A stretch of DNA of 64,000 bases from the NCBI GenBank assembly GCA_034927815.1, contig JAYFPK010000038.1, positions 28,527-92,526 on the forward strand, read 5' to 3'. The notes under the pieces were generated by a model. It was not told the DNA's origin and ran no database searches. It was given only the letters and a program-made list of their open reading frames with translations. Shown here piece after piece: positions 60,888 through 64,000 of this stretch. Every line of letters starts with the position of its first letter. Position 1 is the stretch's first letter. The DNA comes from Limiplasma sp034927815 (GTDB lineage Bacteria; Bacillota; Clostridia; Christensenellales; Aristaeellaceae). Position numbers and translations under genes: made by a program.

Positions 60888-60926
60888 GCGGATTCCGGAC
60901 CCGCCTGGGGCGGGCCCGGAATCCGC
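60888..60926 (+). terminator. Attenuating hairpin between oppA and oppB
   Basis: GCGGATTCCGG-a-CCCGCC-tgg-GGCGGG-CCCGGAATCCGC is a very stable stem followed by TTTC. It probably limits read-through from the highly expressed binding-protein gene into the permease genes. Confidence 0.75.
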
Positions 60927-61053
60927 TTTCACTTTGAATATCCAAGCATTTGCTTCTTTCATGATTGATAGATCCGTTCCCATCCTCGGCTGACGCTGAT
61001 GCGGCCACGCCGATTCCGCACTCCTAACCTTAGTAGAAAGCGAGGTGTACGGT

Positions 61054-62040
61054 GTGAAAAAGTACATCTTCAAGCGTGTTCTCATCAGCATCGTCCTCCT
61101 ATTTTTCGTGTCCATGGTCATTTATGGCATCATGCGCATGATTCCCACCTCCTTTGTGGAGAGCATGGCAAGGCAAAAGGCAAGCCTCCCCGGGGGCAAA
61201 AGCTACACCGAGTGGCTGGCCCAGCTCAACGCCATCTATAAGATGGATACCAATGTGTTCGAGGGGTTCTTCTCCTGGGTCGGTACCGCCATCACTGGGG
61301 ACTTTGGAGAATCCTGGCAATACAACGTCCCCGTGGTGGCCAAGTTTAAGGAAGTCATTTGGGATTCCTTCTGGCTGGCCTTTCTCACCTTGATCCTGCG
61401 GGTGGTCATCTCCATCCCCTTGGGCATCCTCTCCGCCCGGAAGCAGTACAGCAAAACGGACTATGCCGTAACGGTGTTCGCCCTCATCGGCATCTCCCTT
61501 CCCACCTTCTTCTTTGCCACGGTACTGAAATTGATCTTCTCCATCAACCTGGGCTGGCTGGACCTGTACGGCAAGGTGGGGCGCTTCTACCAGCAGCTTT
61601 CCCCCTTCGGCCAGTTTTTGGACATCGCCAAGCACTACATCATGCCTGTGCTGACGCTTACCTTGGTGAATGTGGGAGATTTGATGCGCTATACCCGCAC
61701 CAACATGCTGGAGGTGCTCAACAGCGATTTCATCCGCACCGCCAGGGCCAAGGGCCTGTCGGAAAGGGTGGTTATCAACAAGCACGCCTTCCGCAACACC
61801 CTCATCCCCATCGTCACCATTTTGGGCAGCACGCTTCCCAACCTCTTTGCGGGGGCGTTGATCACCGAGACCCTGTTCCAGATTCCCGGCATCGGCTACA
61901 CCTCCTACCAGGGCATGATTTCCGGAGATATTCCCTTTACGATGTTCTATATGTTGTTTATGGCAGTACTGACGCTGGGAGGCACCTTGATGGCGGACAT
62001 CCTGTACGCCGTGGTAGATCCCCGCGTACGCATCGGTTGA
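61054..62040 (+). CDS. oppB: Peptide ABC transporter permease OppB
   Basis: 328 residues. Start GTG at 61054 (KKYIFKRVLISIVLLFFVSM) behind GAGGTG. About six membrane helices with the EAA-type loop TARAKGLSERVVINKHAFRN, the contact for the ATPases, and PNLFAGALITETLFQIPGIG typical of OppB/DppB. It forms half of the peptide channel. The gap to oppC is 13 bp. Confidence 0.93.
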   Translation: MKKYIFKRVLISIVLLFFVSMVIYGIMRMIPTSFVESMARQKASLPGGKSYTEWLAQLNAIYKMDTNVFEGFFSWVGTAITGDFGESWQYNVPVVAKFKEVIWDSFWLAFLTLILRVVISIPLGILSARKQYSKTDYAVTVFALIGISLPTFFFATVLKLIFSINLGWLDLYGKVGRFYQQLSPFGQFLDIAKHYIMPVLTLTLVNVGDLMRYTRTNMLEVLNSDFIRTARAKGLSERVVINKHAFRNTLIPIVTILGSTLPNLFAGALITETLFQIPGIGYTSYQGMISGDIPFTMFYMLFMAVLTLGGTLMADILYAVVDPRVRIG

Positions 62041-62053
62041 GGAGGTGAAAAGC

Positions 62054-63796
62054 ATGGACGAGAGGAACAACTACGCCGCCGCCCCTAATGAAAACCCGGC
62101 CCCCATTGCCCTGGACGACGAGCGCCGCGTCAAGGTGCTTTCACCTGGCATGCTGGTGTTCAAGCGCTTTGTGCGAAACAAGCTGGCCATCGCCGGCAGC
62201 ATTATCATCATTTCCATGTTTCTGTTCAGCTTTTTGGGCGGAATCCTGATGCCCTATGGGGAAAGCCAGGTGTTCAAGGACTACGAGATGATGGAGAAGA
62301 ATTATGCCGCCGTCACCCGCAATGACACCTTGCTCTACACCGTGACCCCAGGGCAGAAGTTTGATACCATTGCCCAAAGCCGCCTGATTTTGGCCATCAC
62401 CAAGGATGCCGATCACTTTGAAAGCAGCGGCATGAACTATTCCCTGGTGAAGGAAGGCGAGGACCTGTACACCGTGGGCTCCCTGAGCGTAGTGGCCAGC
62501 GGCAAGGGCATCCGAAACAAGTTTACGCTGGCGCCCGCCCCCGGCGTGACGCTGCCCGCGGACTTTACCGCCGCCTTTGACGCCGCCGTGGCCGCCGGGG
62601 AGACCTCCTTTACCACCGCCGACGGCCAGCATTTCCTGCTGGAGGCCACCAAGGTGCAAGCCACCGTGAGCCAGGCCCAGGAGATTGCCATCGCCTCCAA
62701 AAATATCTTTGAGGGCGATCTGGAAGACGACTTCGCCTTCCGGCTGGCTGCGGAGCGGGCCTTGCTGGACCCCACCCAGGGCGGCTTTGCCGTCAACGGG
62801 GCGGCCTACACCATCGTCCGGGGCGAGGACGGGGCGGCCAGCATTGTGGACGACTCCGCCCATGAGGTGGCCAACGTGTCCCGGTGGATCATCAAGGAGT
62901 CCGAAGTGGGCACCGTGTACCCGGAGGGCTTTGTGACCGCCGTGCAAAAGGCCATTAATGAAGGGGAGCGCAGCTTTACCCTGACCGGCGTCGACGGCGA
63001 GGAGCAGCTCTTCAACGTGGAGCGCTCGAATCTGCAATACACGGTCCGCACCCAGAAATCCACCTATAAAATCATGGTGTACCATGCCCCCTCCTGGGAG
63101 CATTGGCTGGGTACCGACGCCAACGGCATGGACGTGATGACCCGCCTGATGTATGGCGGCCGTATCTCCCTGATGATCGGCTTTGTGGTGGTGCTGCTGG
63201 AAACCGCCATCGGCGTCATCTTGGGCGGCGTGGCCGGGTACTTCGGCAAGTGGGTGGACAGCCTCATCATGCGCATCGTGGACATCTTCAACTGCATTCC
63301 CGGCTATCCGGTTTATATCATTCTGGGCTCCATCATGGACGCGGAGAAGGTGGACCCCACCCGAAGAATCTTCTACCTGATGATCGCCCTGGGCATTTTG
63401 GGCTGGCCCAGCATCGCCCGGATTGTGCGGGGCCAGATTTTGAGCCTGCGGGAGCAGGAGTTCATGACCGCCGCGGAGGCCACCGGCATCTCCGTCAGCC
63501 GCCGCATCTTCCGCCACCTGGTGCCCAACGTCATTCCCCAGCTCATCGTCATGGGCACCATGTCCTTGGGCTCCGTGATTCTCATCGAGGCCACCCTCTC
63601 CTTCCTGGGCCTGGGCGTCAAGTACCCCCTGGCCTCCTGGGGCAGCATCATCAACGCCGTATCCAACATTTACGTCATGACCAACTACCTGTTTGTCTGG
63701 ATTCCCGCCGGGCTGCTGATCCTGCTGACGGTGTTGGGCTTCAACTTCGTAGGGGACGGCTTGCGCGACGCCTTTGACCCGAAAATGAAACGGTAA
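62054..63796 (+). CDS. oppC: Peptide ABC transporter permease OppC with a large extracytoplasmic insertion
   Basis: 580 residues. ATG at 62054 with GAGGAGGTG upstream. An OppC_N-like helix (residues 44-66) is followed by ~280 soluble residues before the conserved LGTDANGMDVMTRLMYGGRISL at about 352. The usual spacing there is only ~35 residues. The remainder is standard: EAA loop AAEATGISVSRRIFRHLVPN and FLGLGVKYPLASWG. The insert looks alpha/beta with repeated segments (AAFDAAVAAGETSFTTADG and TAVQKAINEGERSFTLTGVDG resemble each other). It should lie outside the membrane and may help capture peptides. Confidence 0.92.
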   Translation: MDERNNYAAAPNENPAPIALDDERRVKVLSPGMLVFKRFVRNKLAIAGSIIIISMFLFSFLGGILMPYGESQVFKDYEMMEKNYAAVTRNDTLLYTVTPGQKFDTIAQSRLILAITKDADHFESSGMNYSLVKEGEDLYTVGSLSVVASGKGIRNKFTLAPAPGVTLPADFTAAFDAAVAAGETSFTTADGQHFLLEATKVQATVSQAQEIAIASKNIFEGDLEDDFAFRLAAERALLDPTQGGFAVNGAAYTIVRGEDGAASIVDDSAHEVANVSRWIIKESEVGTVYPEGFVTAVQKAINEGERSFTLTGVDGEEQLFNVERSNLQYTVRTQKSTYKIMVYHAPSWEHWLGTDANGMDVMTRLMYGGRISLMIGFVVVLLETAIGVILGGVAGYFGKWVDSLIMRIVDIFNCIPGYPVYIILGSIMDAEKVDPTRRIFYLMIALGILGWPSIARIVRGQILSLREQEFMTAAEATGISVSRRIFRHLVPNVIPQLIVMGTMSLGSVILIEATLSFLGLGVKYPLASWGSIINAVSNIYVMTNYLFVWIPAGLLILLTVLGFNFVGDGLRDAFDPKMKR

Positions 63797-63811
63797 GGGG
63801 GAGAGATCACC

Positions 63812-64000
63812 ATGCTTGGAAAAAAGAAAGACAGCGGGTATATCTCCGCCAGGGAATCCCGCAAGATCAGCCGCAAAAACCGCGCCATCACCCGGGTGCT
63901 GGACGCCAAGCGCGACCGCAAAAACGTGAATCCATCCGAGTACACCACCGTGATGCGGAACCCGGACAATGTGGGGGAGTTTGACGATTTGCACTCCTAC
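63812..64000 (+). CDS. oppD: Peptide ABC transporter ATP-binding protein OppD (5' end only)
   Basis: Only the first 63 codons are in the window. MLGKKKDSGYISARES is a basic leader, and the frame reaches GEFDDLHSY, where the ABC domain of OppD proteins usually begins. GGGGGAGAGATCACC precedes the ATG, 15 bp after oppC. The Walker A motif would be beyond the edge, so the call relies on operon position and that short match. Confidence 0.75.
   Translation, partial: MLGKKKDSGYISARESRKISRKNRAITRVLDAKRDRKNVNPSEYTTVMRNPDNVGEFDDLHSY

Overview
The window looks like chromosome from an anaerobic, endospore-forming Firmicute (Clostridia, perhaps a gut Christensenellales- or Oscillospirales-like lineage). 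This is inferred from a complete gerA-type spore germination operon behind a forespore sigma-G promoter, an ECF transporter S component, clostridial-style mobile elements, strong AGGAGG ribosome binding sites and GC-rich codon use. The GC-rich backbone is interrupted by AT-richer patches near 24-25 kb, 33.8-35.3 kb and 39.7-42.7 kb that carry mobile-element genes and gene debris.

Layout. 1-7.4 kb (minus): a four-gene operon of a lipoprotein with a degenerate vWA-like start, a four-helix membrane protein, a tubulin/FtsZ-like GTPase with a long coiled-coil tail, and a large protein whose C-terminal part begins an actin/Hsp70-type ATPase fold before leaving the window. I consider this the best candidate for an undescribed system. 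7.8-9.7 kb: a methyltransferase and a LacI regulator. 9.7-16.9 kb (plus): an alpha-glucoside uptake and hydrolysis operon (binding protein, two permeases, GH13, GH31) with a clear promoter and LacI-type operators. 16.9-21.1 kb (minus): gerA-gerC-gerB plus a small D-type membrane protein. 21.2-23.8 kb: a LysR regulator divergent from a cation/proton antiporter.

24.1-25.3 kb holds two divergent XRE regulators and oriT-like double hairpins, probably the remnant of an integrative conjugative element. 25.5-33.8 kb is a uronate-type catabolic region: YhcH and a type II dehydroquinase divergent from an AraC regulator, a DctPQM TRAP transporter, a cupin, a GntR regulator, KduI and KduD. 33.8-35.3 kb is gene-poor and contains an orphan transposase subunit. 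35.5-39.6 kb has an ECF sigma factor, its DUF4179-type anti-sigma candidate and two tandem secreted paralogues of unknown function. 39.7-42.9 kb is a small mobilizable island (MobV relaxase, AbiH phage-defence protein) next to tRNA debris and a tRNA-Arg(CCT) with a duplicated 5' half.

43-49.6 kb: a secreted peptidoglycan-binding protein, thymidine kinase, an overlapping five-gene operon (ECF S component, kinase fusion, DUF3842, Mrp/ApbC, C_GCAxxG_C_C protein) and an RluA pseudouridine synthase. 49.7-58.3 kb: a P-loop ATPase, a DUF362 ferredoxin, UvrA, a flavin-binding-type protein, a GT-C-like membrane protein and a small membrane protein. 58.4-64 kb: an oligopeptide ABC transporter (OppA-B-C-D, D cut by the window edge) whose OppC carries an insertion of about 280 residues.

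All functional calls come from motif recognition by eye; no database search was run.
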